A stretch of 64,000 nucleotides of DNA from Phaeocystidibacter sp965659415 (GTDB lineage Bacteria > Bacteroidota > Bacteroidia > Flavobacteriales > Schleiferiaceae), in contig CBFHVA010000004.1 in NCBI GenBank assembly GCA_965659415.1, positions 62,001 to 126,000 of the forward strand. The letters run 5' to 3'. Positions 1 through 7,398 of this stretch are shown piece after piece. The translations under genes were made by a program, and so were the position numbers. The notes under the pieces are model-generated. The model made no database searches. It saw only the letters and a program-made list of their open reading frames with translations, and was not told the origin of the DNA. The stretch's first letter is position 1. Every line of letters begins with the position of its first letter.

Positions 1-27
1 CTGTCCTGCCAATTAGACGATCGGGCA
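1..27 (-). tRNA. 5' part of a tRNA (probably Gln), cut by window edge
   Basis: Reading the minus strand from 27 down to 1 gives a 7-nt acceptor half-stem TGCCCGA, T8, a D-stem GTCT that can pair with GGAC, and a D-loop with A14 and the conserved GG. The anticodon half lies outside the window, so the identity is inferred only from the T at position 1 and the D-arm, which resemble bacterial tRNA-Gln. A -7 promoter element sits 16 nt upstream, which supports a real transcribed gene. Confidence 0.75.
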
Positions 28-43
28 TCCTCGATTGGGAGGG

Positions 44-72
44 CAAATATATAAAAAGACTAGTTTTCAAAA
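44..72 (-). promoter_or_regulatory. Promoter of the tRNA at the window start
   Basis: On the minus strand, TATATTTG (positions 51-44) fits the Bacteroidota -7 consensus TAnnTTTG. A TTTTG (72-68) lies 16 bp upstream and may be the -33 element. The tRNA 5' end is 16 nt downstream. Confidence 0.55.
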
Positions 73-93
73 CATAATCGGCTTTGTGTTTTT

Positions 94-1077
94 TTAGTGA
101 TGCATTTTGGCAACAAACGCACGGGCAGTGGCCCACATGAATATGGGGGATATGAGTAATGCCGTTAAGGCCAATTTCCATGAAATGAATAGGTGCAAAA
201 GGGTGACTATGAAGAGTATCCAAACGGGAATGCCCAGGCCGTAAATCCCAACTTCCAAAGTTGATTTAAAATCGTGGCGCGAATGATTGCGCACCTTGAT
301 TCTAGCGGCGGTCCAAACCGGGAAGAGAATCACCTTGGCTAATGGGAGTAACAAGGTTCCCAATCCGTTCCAGATTCTGTCGCGTACATTCCTACGCTGT
401 GAAACGGAAGCTTCCCAAGTGGCTATTTGTGCATCAGAGGCTACCATTTCGGTGAGCACCTTTTGAGCTTCATCCGTCAAGGCTTTCACGCGCCGAGCTG
501 GAGTGTCTTCAGCAATGTCAATTTGTATAGGTTCTCCAAATCGCACGCGAACGTCCGGTCCCCAATCCTGCCAATTGCTGTACTCCATTACCACGGGAAT
601 CACAAGTACCTCCTTACCCTGTTGTTGGCACATTTCTGCTAGACGGGCCCAGCTTTTTTTAAGAGGACGAATGGATCGCTCTGGCTTTGAACTACCTTCA
701 CCCATCACGGTACATGCACCGCCTTTGTTCAACTCCTCTAGCAGTCCATTCATAGTGTCCGGTAAATCTTCACGTATTGCATCACGACCATGATCCGCGC
801 GATGTATAGGTAGGATGCGCATAAAACGCAGTACCTTGTTCACCCAAGATTTCTTGAATAAATCAGCACGAGCAACAAAGAGGGGTGGAATGGGACTTGC
901 GAATAGTATCGACAAGGCATCCGGCAAGTTGTTCTGGTGATTCGTTACAAATATGATGGGACCCTTTCGAGGTACATTGTTTGTGCCGTGCACCTCAAAA
1001 GTGCGAACGTAACATTTTGTGTACATCCATTTCACGTACACAAAGAGCAGGCGATATCCCCAGTTAAGCCCTTGCAC
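94..1077 (-). CDS. 1-acyl-glycerol-3-phosphate acyltransferase family protein
   Basis: A PlsC/LPLAT-type acyltransferase, expected to transfer an acyl chain to lysophosphatidic acid or a related lipid at the inner membrane. The catalytic block NHQNNLPD (HX4D type) lies near residues 46-53. A later GEGSSKPERS segment corresponds to the acceptor-binding EGTRS block, and VIPVVMEY to the last conserved block. Two hydrophobic segments at the C-terminus are likely membrane anchors. The start is GTG at 1077, overlapping the end of the upstream transporter gene by 14 bp, so translation is probably coupled. At 327 aa it is longer than typical PlsC (about 240) because of the C-terminal membrane part. 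The exact lipid substrate is unknown. Confidence 0.85.
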   Translation of the reverse strand: MQGLNWGYRLLFVYVKWMYTKCYVRTFEVHGTNNVPRKGPIIFVTNHQNNLPDALSILFASPIPPLFVARADLFKKSWVNKVLRFMRILPIHRADHGRDAIREDLPDTMNGLLEELNKGGACTVMGEGSSKPERSIRPLKKSWARLAEMCQQQGKEVLVIPVVMEYSNWQDWGPDVRVRFGEPIQIDIAEDTPARRVKALTDEAQKVLTEMVASDAQIATWEASVSQRRNVRDRIWNGLGTLLLPLAKVILFPVWTAARIKVRNHSRHDFKSTLEVGIYGLGIPVWILFIVTLLHLFISWKLALTALLISPIFMWATARAFVAKMHH

Positions 1078-2029
1078 TCGCTCCTCCTTTCTTCAGCCTC
1101 CAGAAAGAGGATAAACTCAAACCAACCACTATGTGCCAAATCCCCCACCAAGCGGTAATGGCCGCCATGCCTCCAATAGGAAGTTCACTCGGAAAAATGG
1201 CAGGATTCAACAAGAGCACTAGGCCCAGACCGCTGTTTTGAATGCCGATTTCCAACGCGACACTTCGACGTTCACGTTGGGCAAGTCCAAATCCTCGCGC
1301 CCACAGGTATCCACCAAGAATTAAGCATGCATTGTGGATGAGGACAACCGTAAATATTACACCAATGTAGGTGATGAATGAATCTACATTCTTACTGAAG
1401 GCCACAATGATTATGGTTACAAAGGCTATGACACTTGCATAACGCATGGGCTTTTGCAAACGTTGCGTGAGTTGGGGTCTGAATTTGCGAAGTGTCATAC
1501 CAACAACAAGTGGCAAGCCGAGCAATAGAAAAATACTTATGGCTACTTCACCAGGGTCTATGGTCAATTCGCGTAACAAGGCATTCTCTGAATTGCTGCT
1601 TATGAACTTTGAGTACACAGTTCCCCAGAGCATGAAATTGAGCGGTGTAAAAAGCAGGGCTCCTAAAGTGCTAAAGGCTGTTAAGCTCACACTTAATGCT
1701 GTATTTCCGCGGGCATGGTGCACCATGAAATTGGAAATATTCCCACCAGGACAACTCGCCACGAGTATCATTCCCATCGCCATGCCAGGGCTGAGATAGT
1801 TGTTCATCATCCAAATGAGAACTACCGTAAGTGCAGGAAGTAAGAGCCATTGCCCTAGCAAACCTACCCACATCATTTTGGGACATTTAAGGATGAGCTT
1901 GAAATCGGAAACATCGATTCCAATGGCCACCCCAAACATGATGAATCCCAATATCAGATTGAGAAGCATCAAGTTGCCCGAGCTTAAATTGAGTTCGAGA
2001 TGATCGAGGTCAGTTAGCGATTGGCCCAT
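1064..2029 (-). CDS. Bile acid:sodium symporter (BASS/SBF) family transporter
   Basis: A polytopic inner-membrane protein of the BASS/SBF family, which couples uptake of organic anions to sodium. Visible marks are many hydrophobic helices, the VASCPGGNISNF segment and the LEIGIQNSGLGL segment, both typical sodium- and substrate-binding crossover regions of the family. I chose the ATG at 2029 (MGQSLTDL); the open frame extends to a TTG at 2062. It overlaps the downstream acyltransferase gene by 14 bp. The substrate cannot be read from sequence; bacterial members carry pantoate, pyruvate or bile acids. The pantothenate genes are 32 kb away and give no contextual link. Confidence 0.85.
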   Translation of the reverse strand: MGQSLTDLDHLELNLSSGNLMLLNLILGFIMFGVAIGIDVSDFKLILKCPKMMWVGLLGQWLLLPALTVVLIWMMNNYLSPGMAMGMILVASCPGGNISNFMVHHARGNTALSVSLTAFSTLGALLFTPLNFMLWGTVYSKFISSNSENALLRELTIDPGEVAISIFLLLGLPLVVGMTLRKFRPQLTQRLQKPMRYASVIAFVTIIIVAFSKNVDSFITYIGVIFTVVLIHNACLILGGYLWARGFGLAQRERRSVALEIGIQNSGLGLVLLLNPAIFPSELPIGGMAAITAWWGIWHIVVGLSLSSFWRLKKGGASARA

Positions 2030-2090
2030 AGAAAACCCTTTGGGGAAGTCCCAAGAAAGCAACTTTTAACCTGCCTCACAAGTTTGAGAT

Positions 2091-3632
2091 CTACAGTGGT
2101 ATGTTGCCGTGCTTTTTGCGTGGAAGTGTAACCGCCTTTTTCTCGAGCATCTTAAAAGCTTTAATTAGCTTCTCTCTCGTGTCTTCCGGCATGATTACTT
2201 CATCCACATAACCTCGCATGGCTGCGCGATACGGATTGGCAAATTTATCCGCGTATTCGGCTTCCTTTTCTGCGTGCTTCTGATCGGGATTATCGGCACT
2301 GGCGATTTCTTTTCTGAAGATGATTTCAGCTGCGCCTTTGGCTCCCATCACCGCAATTTCGGCGCTTGGCCAGGCGTAATTCATGTCGGCACCAATGTGC
2401 TTCGAGTTCATTACATCGTAAGCTCCACCGTAAGCCTTACGAGTAATTACGGTGATTCTTGGAACGGTCGCTTCGGAGAACGCATACAATAATTTAGCGC
2501 CATTAGTGATGATCGCATTCCATTCTTGGTCGGTGCCAGGAAGGAAGCCAGGAACGTCTTCAAACACCAAAAGTGGGATATTGAAACTGTCACAGAAGCG
2601 CACAAAGCGAGCTCCTTTCTGGGAAGCTTTAATATCGAGAACGCCCGCCAAAAAAGCTGGCTGGTTGGCTACAACTCCGATGGATTTTCCGCCTAAACGT
2701 GCAAAACCAACCACGATATTCTCGCCAAAATCTTTGTGAACTTCGTAAAAGGAATCCTCATCTGTTACTTCAGCAATCACCTCACGCATGTCGTAAGGCT
2801 GGTTGCTGTTGTCAGGAATGATATCGTTAAGCTTCGGACGCTTTTCATTTTGTGGTTCATAAGGAAGAGCAGGCGCATCTTCTTCACAATTTTGGGGCAT
2901 GTATGAAAGAGCAGTTTTGATTCCTTCGATACAGGCCACCTCGTTGGCATAGGTGAAATGGGTAACGCCAGATTTCGAGGCGTGTGCGCTGGCTCCACCC
3001 AGTTCTTCACTCGTCACTTCTTCATGCGTAACAGTTTTAACCACATTTGGACCCGTAACAAACATGTAACTCGTATTCTCCACCATCATGATGAAGTCGG
3101 TTAGGGCAGGTGAATACACCGCGCCGCCGGCACACGGACCCATGATGGCTGAAATTTGAGGAATGACTCCTGAAGCTCGGGTATTGCGGTAGAAGATATC
3201 CGCATATCCACCCAGTGAAACCACGCCTTCTTGGATGCGCGCTCCGCCTGAATCATTCAATCCAATAACAGGAGCACCGTTTTCCATGGCCAAGTCCATG
3301 ATTCTACAAATCTTCTCGGCGTGTGCTTCCGCCAACGATCCACCTAGCACGGTAAAGTCTTGGGCAAAAACATAAACTTGTCGGCCATTCACGGTTCCAT
3401 ACCCCGTTACAACACCATCACCATAGAACTTCATTTTATCCAAGTCAAAGAGATTAGAACGGTGCAAAACGAGTGCGCCAATTTCCTCAAACGACCCCTT
3501 GTCGAGCAGCAGTTCAATCCGCTCTCGAGCCGTCAATTTCCCTTTATCGTGTTGTGCTTGAATGCGTTTCTCTCCGCCGCCTACCAGTGATTCAGCCTGG
3601 ATTTTCTTGAGTTCGTTGAACTTGTCGCTCAT
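2091..3632 (-). CDS. Acyl-CoA carboxylase carboxyltransferase subunit (PccB type)
   Basis: Beta (carboxyltransferase) subunit of a biotin-dependent acyl-CoA carboxylase, 513 aa, most like propionyl-CoA carboxylase or methylmalonyl-CoA carboxytransferase. It moves CO2 from carboxybiotin to an acyl-CoA. The N-terminal crotonase-like domain has the oxyanion-hole segment GGARIQEGVVSLGGYAD, and the C-terminal domain has the matching AYGGAYDVMNSKHIGAD segment. The starting helix GKLTARERIELLLDKGSF is typical. No biotin carboxylase or biotin carrier gene is adjacent, so the partner subunit must lie elsewhere. A TATCTTCG element at 3653-3660 lies 20 nt before the ATG. Confidence 0.92.
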   Translation of the reverse strand: MSDKFNELKKIQAESLVGGGEKRIQAQHDKGKLTARERIELLLDKGSFEEIGALVLHRSNLFDLDKMKFYGDGVVTGYGTVNGRQVYVFAQDFTVLGGSLAEAHAEKICRIMDLAMENGAPVIGLNDSGGARIQEGVVSLGGYADIFYRNTRASGVIPQISAIMGPCAGGAVYSPALTDFIMMVENTSYMFVTGPNVVKTVTHEEVTSEELGGASAHASKSGVTHFTYANEVACIEGIKTALSYMPQNCEEDAPALPYEPQNEKRPKLNDIIPDNSNQPYDMREVIAEVTDEDSFYEVHKDFGENIVVGFARLGGKSIGVVANQPAFLAGVLDIKASQKGARFVRFCDSFNIPLLVFEDVPGFLPGTDQEWNAIITNGAKLLYAFSEATVPRITVITRKAYGGAYDVMNSKHIGADMNYAWPSAEIAVMGAKGAAEIIFRKEIASADNPDQKHAEKEAEYADKFANPYRAAMRGYVDEVIMPEDTREKLIKAFKMLEKKAVTLPRKKHGNIPL

Positions 3633-3652
3633 GGTGATAGAATTGTCAAGGT

Positions 3653-3660
3653 CGAAGATA
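3653..3660 (-). promoter_or_regulatory. Possible -7 element for the carboxylase gene
   Basis: TATCTTCG on the minus strand, one base off TAnnTTTG, 20 nt before the ATG at 3632. The same octamer occurs before the ABC-F gene at 22480-22487. Confidence 0.4.
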
Positions 3661-3680
3661 CGAAAAGGTGGTTAGGGTTT

Positions 3681-3713
3681 TTAAAGGGCTTAGGGAAATT
3701 AAGGAGTTCAGGG
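3681..3713. repeat. Left word-like flank of the four-helix-bundle gene
   Basis: A stretch rich in TTAGGG, TTAAGG and TTCAGGG words. Its reverse complement resembles the sequence at 4193-4223 (CCCTAAG, CCCTTAAG, TCCCTGAG words), so the two form an imperfect inverted pair around the broken four-helix-bundle gene. Confidence 0.45.
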
Positions 3714-3816
3714 CCGTTGCATGATGAGAAAGAGAGACAAGAAGGGAAGAAAATCGCTGAATGAAATTCTAACATTAATGATATGCTCTGGGTAAATTCG
3801 GGGAAAACCAATAATC

Positions 3817-4199
3817 ATGACAAAAGCAGGTGGATTTACCGAATTGGAATGCTGGAAAGATGCCAGGGAACTCGTGGTACTCGTGTACAAACATAGTAAT
3901 CGGTTACTCGAGGGGAGAGAGACACTCTGGCGGACCAGCTCCGCCGTTCATCAGTCTCAGTGATGAACAATATTGCAGAAGGGTATGAGCGCTATAGCAT
4001 TAAAGACAAATTGCGCTTGCTGAATATTTCAGTTTCAAGTGGAAGAGAAGTCGAAAGCATGACGTATATCTTGGAAGACCTCAATATGCTTAATCATGAA
4101 GATTTGCTGCAGCTTCGCGAAAAAGTCAGAATTACGAGAGCCAGAACTCTAGCTCTCTGCAAGCACTTTTATTCCAAACTCGCCAAGGCCAACCCCTAA
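3817..4199 (+). pseudogene. Four-helix-bundle (23S rRNA IVS-type) protein, frameshifted
   Basis: A member of the four helix bundle / 23S rRNA intervening-sequence protein family (TIGR02436/PF05635), normally about 120 aa and of unknown function. The ATG at 3817 starts FTELECWKDARELVVLVYK, the family's usual first helix. That frame then hits TGA at 3961-3963. The rest (DQLRRSSVSV, MNNIAEGYERYS, then two more helices) continues in another frame to TAA at 4197. Removing one GA from the GAGAGAGA run at 3915-3922 would join the two parts perfectly as ..LEGRDTLADQLRRSS... The gene is therefore broken, phase-variable through a dinucleotide run, or affected by a sequencing error. Confidence 0.8.
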
Positions 4200-4223
4200 G
4201 CCCCTTAAGATCCCTGAGTCCCT
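4193..4223. repeat. Right word-like flank of the four-helix-bundle gene
   Basis: CCCTAAG / CCCTTAAG / TCCCTGAG words, overlapping the stop codon of the four-helix-bundle frame and reaching the lepA stop. Imperfect inverted partner of 3681-3713. Confidence 0.45.
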
Positions 4224-6019
4224 TACTCATTCAGCTTCAACACCGCCAAAAACGCCTGTTGTGGAATTTCCACATTGCCGAGTTGGCGCATACGTTTCTT
4301 GCCGGCCTTTTGTTTCTCTAGGAGTTTACGCTTACGGGAGATGTCGCCACCATAACACTTGGCGGTAACGTCTTTACGCAGGGCGGAAAGTGTTTCACGA
4401 GCTACAATCTTTGCCCCGATGGCCGCCTGGATGGCAATCATAAATTGCTGACGAGGGATGAGTTCCTTCAACTTGTTACAAAGCTTTCGACCAATATCTT
4501 GTGCTTTGCTTTTGTGAATTAGTGCACTCAATGCATCCACAGGCTCTGAGTTCAAGAGGATGTCCACTTTTACCAATTCCGACTGGCGGTAGCCCACTGG
4601 GTGATAATCGAATGACGCATAGCCTCTTGATATGGTCTTCAATCGATCATAAAAATCAAAAACAATTTCAGCCAAAGGCATGTCAAAAGTCAGCTCAACT
4701 CGGTCAGAGGTGAGGTAGGTCTGCCCCACAATTTCACCGCGCTTCTCAATACACAAGGTCATTACAGCCCCTACGTACTCGCTTTTGGTGATGATTTGAG
4801 CTTTGATATAAGGCTCTTCAATCCGTTCAAGAATCGCCGGGTCTGGGTAATCGGATGGGTTATTTACTATCAGACGCTCGTCGGGATCCTTTTTAGTGTA
4901 AGCATAATACGAAACGTTTGGAACGGTGGTGATTACCGTCATGTTGAACTCACGCTCCAAGCGTTCTTGGATGATTTCCATGTGGAGCATGCCCAAGAAT
5001 CCACATCGGAATCCAAAACCTAATGCTGCAGAAGTTTCCGCTTCATAGGTCAGTGAGGCATCGTTGAGCTGAAGTTTTTCGAGTGAGGTACGCAGTTCTT
5101 CAAATTCCTCAGTATCCACAGGATAAATACCTGCGTAAACCATCGGCTTCACTTCCTCGAATCCTTCAATGGCTGTAGTAGCTGGATTCTCCTTCGTAGT
5201 AATGGTGTCACCCACCTTTACCTCTTTCGCTTCCTTGATTCCGGAAATGATATATCCCACATCACCAGCTGAAATGGCTTTTTGAGGATCTTTTGTCAGG
5301 CGCAAGGTTCCGATTTCATCGGCGTCATATTCCTTACCCGTGTTCATGAACTTCACTTTTTGCCCCTTGCGAATGGTGCCGTTCATGACGCGGAAGATGG
5401 CTTCAATACCGCGGAAGGAGTTAAACACACTGTCGAAAATGAGTGCTTGAAGTGGGCCTTCAGGATCTCCTTTCGGGGCGGGAATCCGCTCCACAATGGC
5501 GTCCAAAATGTCCAATACGCCTTCGCCTGTCTTGGCACTGGCCAAAAGAATGTCTTCTCGGTTACAACCGATGAGGTCTATGATTTGATCGCCGATTTCT
5601 TCTGGATTGGAGCTCGGCAAATCGATTTTGTTCAAGATGGGAATGATTTCCAAATCGTGCTCGAGGGCGAGGTACAAATTGGATATGGTTTGGGCTTGAA
5701 TTCCCTGAGTAGCATCTACAATGAGAAGCGCACCTTCGCAGGCCGCAATAGAACGAGAAACTTCGTAGCTAAAGTCAACGTGACCTGGCGTATCGATCAA
5801 ATTAAACACGTACTCCTCATTATTTAATGAGTGGTTCATTTGAATCGCGTGACTCTTAATCGTAATACCTCGCTCTCGTTCCAAGTCCATGTTGTCCAAT
5901 AACTGGTCTTGCTTTTCACGCTCGGTTACCGTTTGAGTAAGGTCGAGCATCCGATCGGCCAAGGTGCTTTTACCATGGTCGATGTGGGCGATGATACAGA
6001 AATTTCGAATGTTCTTCAT
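4223..6019 (-). CDS. lepA: Elongation factor 4 (LepA), ribosome-associated GTPase
   Basis: A translational GTPase that acts on the ribosome, proposed to back-translocate stalled complexes and to help 30S biogenesis. The G domain is complete: AHIDHGKST (P-loop, residues about 12-20), DTPGHVDF (G3) and NKIDLP (G4), followed by EF-G-like domains. The LepA-specific C-terminal domain ends in CYGGDISRKRKLLEKQKAGKKRMR, the tRNA-contacting tail. The length of 598 aa is standard. The gene stands alone; a TACTTTTG element lies 27 nt upstream. The ATG at 6019 is the only sensible start. Confidence 0.97.
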   Translation of the reverse strand: MKNIRNFCIIAHIDHGKSTLADRMLDLTQTVTEREKQDQLLDNMDLERERGITIKSHAIQMNHSLNNEEYVFNLIDTPGHVDFSYEVSRSIAACEGALLIVDATQGIQAQTISNLYLALEHDLEIIPILNKIDLPSSNPEEIGDQIIDLIGCNREDILLASAKTGEGVLDILDAIVERIPAPKGDPEGPLQALIFDSVFNSFRGIEAIFRVMNGTIRKGQKVKFMNTGKEYDADEIGTLRLTKDPQKAISAGDVGYIISGIKEAKEVKVGDTITTKENPATTAIEGFEEVKPMVYAGIYPVDTEEFEELRTSLEKLQLNDASLTYEAETSAALGFGFRCGFLGMLHMEIIQERLEREFNMTVITTVPNVSYYAYTKKDPDERLIVNNPSDYPDPAILERIEEPYIKAQIITKSEYVGAVMTLCIEKRGEIVGQTYLTSDRVELTFDMPLAEIVFDFYDRLKTISRGYASFDYHPVGYRQSELVKVDILLNSEPVDALSALIHKSKAQDIGRKLCNKLKELIPRQQFMIAIQAAIGAKIVARETLSALRKDVTAKCYGGDISRKRKLLEKQKAGKKRMRQLGNVEIPQQAFLAVLKLNE

Positions 6020-6046
6020 TGTATTCCTACGGCGTGACTAAGTGGG

Positions 6047-6054
6047 CAAAAGTA
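6047..6054 (-). promoter_or_regulatory. -7 element for lepA
   Basis: TACTTTTG on the minus strand fits TAnnTTTG exactly and lies 27 nt before the lepA ATG, giving a leader of roughly 20 nt. Confidence 0.5.
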
Positions 6055-6184
6055 AACAATTTGGGTGCAAAGCATACTACGATTTGACGCGCATTCTAAT
6101 TACACCAAATAGAGGATAATTGTTGAAGTTCCGTACTTTCCAATCATGAATTCGGATGACCAAATACCATGGCTGATCTAAGAA

Positions 6185-6691
6185 ATGCTGAATGGGTCTT
6201 TATTCTCTGATCCTATTGCTGTACAAAGAGGCGAGTGCCTTATTCATCCGGGCGATATTGAGCATTATCTATATGTGGTTCGCAGTGGGGCATTCAGGAT
6301 CCATTTCGTTCACCAAGATGAAGAGTACATTACGCGGCTAGCCTATGAAGGAAATCTGATTTCAGCCTTGGATAGTTTCATCAGTGGCGAGTCCACCGAT
6401 TTTTATATTGAAGCCCTTCGATCCTCAGAGGTCTTGAAGGTTTCCAAATCTGAATATATCCAATTCCTTCATGCTGATGAAGCCCGACTCAAGGTTTGGG
6501 ACAACTTGCTCATGGGACTCATTTACCAACAGATCGAAAGGGAGAAGGATCTACTCATTCCTTCCCCAAGAGAGCGGTATCAGAGAGTAATGGAGAGAAG
6601 TCCAAAGCTATTTCAAGAGATTCCTCTCAAATACATCGCTCAATATCTAAGAATGACCCCTGAAACTTTATCGAGAATCATGAAAGGATAA
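6185..6691 (+). CDS. Crp/Fnr-type transcriptional regulator, cyclic-nucleotide-binding fold
   Basis: The N-terminal jelly-roll (VQRGECLIHPGDIEHYLYVVRSGAFRI) matches the cNMP-binding domain fold. The C-terminal KYIAQYLRMTPETLSRI is a compact helix-turn-helix. At 168 aa it belongs to the short Bacteroidota branch of Crp-like proteins, which usually lack the residues for cAMP binding, so the ligand is unknown. The same frame also opens with an ATG at 6146 but meets TAA at 6179, two codons before the ATG at 6185. I use 6185 because known relatives begin at about this point. The DinB-like gene 70 bp downstream is a possible co-transcribed target. Confidence 0.85.
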   Translation: MLNGSLFSDPIAVQRGECLIHPGDIEHYLYVVRSGAFRIHFVHQDEEYITRLAYEGNLISALDSFISGESTDFYIEALRSSEVLKVSKSEYIQFLHADEARLKVWDNLLMGLIYQQIEREKDLLIPSPRERYQRVMERSPKLFQEIPLKYIAQYLRMTPETLSRIMKG

Positions 6692-6760
6692 GGCCGATAC
6701 TCAAATTCTTGATTTCAGTCAATTTTTATAACTCTCGATCTCCACAGCTTTGTATCAAAT

Positions 6761-7339
6761 ATGGATGCCATGAAAGGAAATGCCGAATTACTGATTACTG
6801 ATTTGATAGATAGAACAGAGCAAATCATTCTGCGCGTAGAAGCTTGGAAGAACTATTCTGATTTAATCTTAAACGGACGTCCTTCCTCAGATTCCTGGAG
6901 CGCCATGGAATGTTTGGAACACTTGAATAGATATGGTGACTTTTATATCCCCGAGATCTCTGTGAGGATGCAGAATTCGGTAAAAGACCGTGAAGCTTCT
7001 AAATTCACCAGCTCTATGTTGGGAGAGTATTTTGCGAAATCGATGTTGCCAAAAGAGAAGCTGAACAAAATGAAGACGTTCAAGAGTATGAATCCCTCTT
7101 TAAGTGGAATCCGGCCAGAAGTGAAAACGGAGTTCATAGATCAGCAAAGGAGACTTTTGAAGCTTCTTGATAGAGCTAAGGAAGTGGATCTAACACGAAC
7201 TAAAACAAGCATCAGCATCAGTAAGTGGATCAAGTTGAGACTAGGGGACACCTTGAGAGTTGTAGTCTATCACAATGAGCGACATATTGTTCAGGCAGAA
7301 AAGGCCATCGCTCAAGCAAAAGAGCAAAGTGCCGCATAG
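6761..7339 (+). CDS. DinB-like (four-helix metal-binding) protein
   Basis: A 192-aa protein of the DinB/YfiT-like superfamily. WSAMECLEHLNRYGDFY carries the first metal-ligand His in helix 2, and YHNERHIVQAEKAI supplies the HxxxH pair in the last helix, the typical triad. Family members are thiol-dependent transferases or metal-binding stress proteins; the reaction here is unknown. A second ATG lies three codons in (6770). It follows the Crp-like regulator with 69 bp between and probably shares its transcript. Confidence 0.8.
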   Translation: MDAMKGNAELLITDLIDRTEQIILRVEAWKNYSDLILNGRPSSDSWSAMECLEHLNRYGDFYIPEISVRMQNSVKDREASKFTSSMLGEYFAKSMLPKEKLNKMKTFKSMNPSLSGIRPEVKTEFIDQQRRLLKLLDRAKEVDLTRTKTSISISKWIKLRLGDTLRVVVYHNERHIVQAEKAIAQAKEQSAA

Positions 7340-7343
7340 AAAA

Positions 7344-7373
7344 GAAGTCCAGCTGCATCTGCAACGGGACTTC
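7344..7373 (-). terminator. Rho-independent terminator of the S46 peptidase gene
   Basis: GAAGTCC (7344-7350) pairs with GGACTTC (7367-7373). On the minus strand the stem runs into TTCTTTTC. It lies between the convergent DinB-like and peptidase genes and could also weakly stop the plus strand. Confidence 0.6.
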
Positions 7374-7398
7374 CATATTTATTACTCGAAACTTCAAT

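Noticed and set aside
5282..5827. 181-codon plus-strand open frame
   Set aside because: Antisense to lepA, no start context and no recognisable domains.
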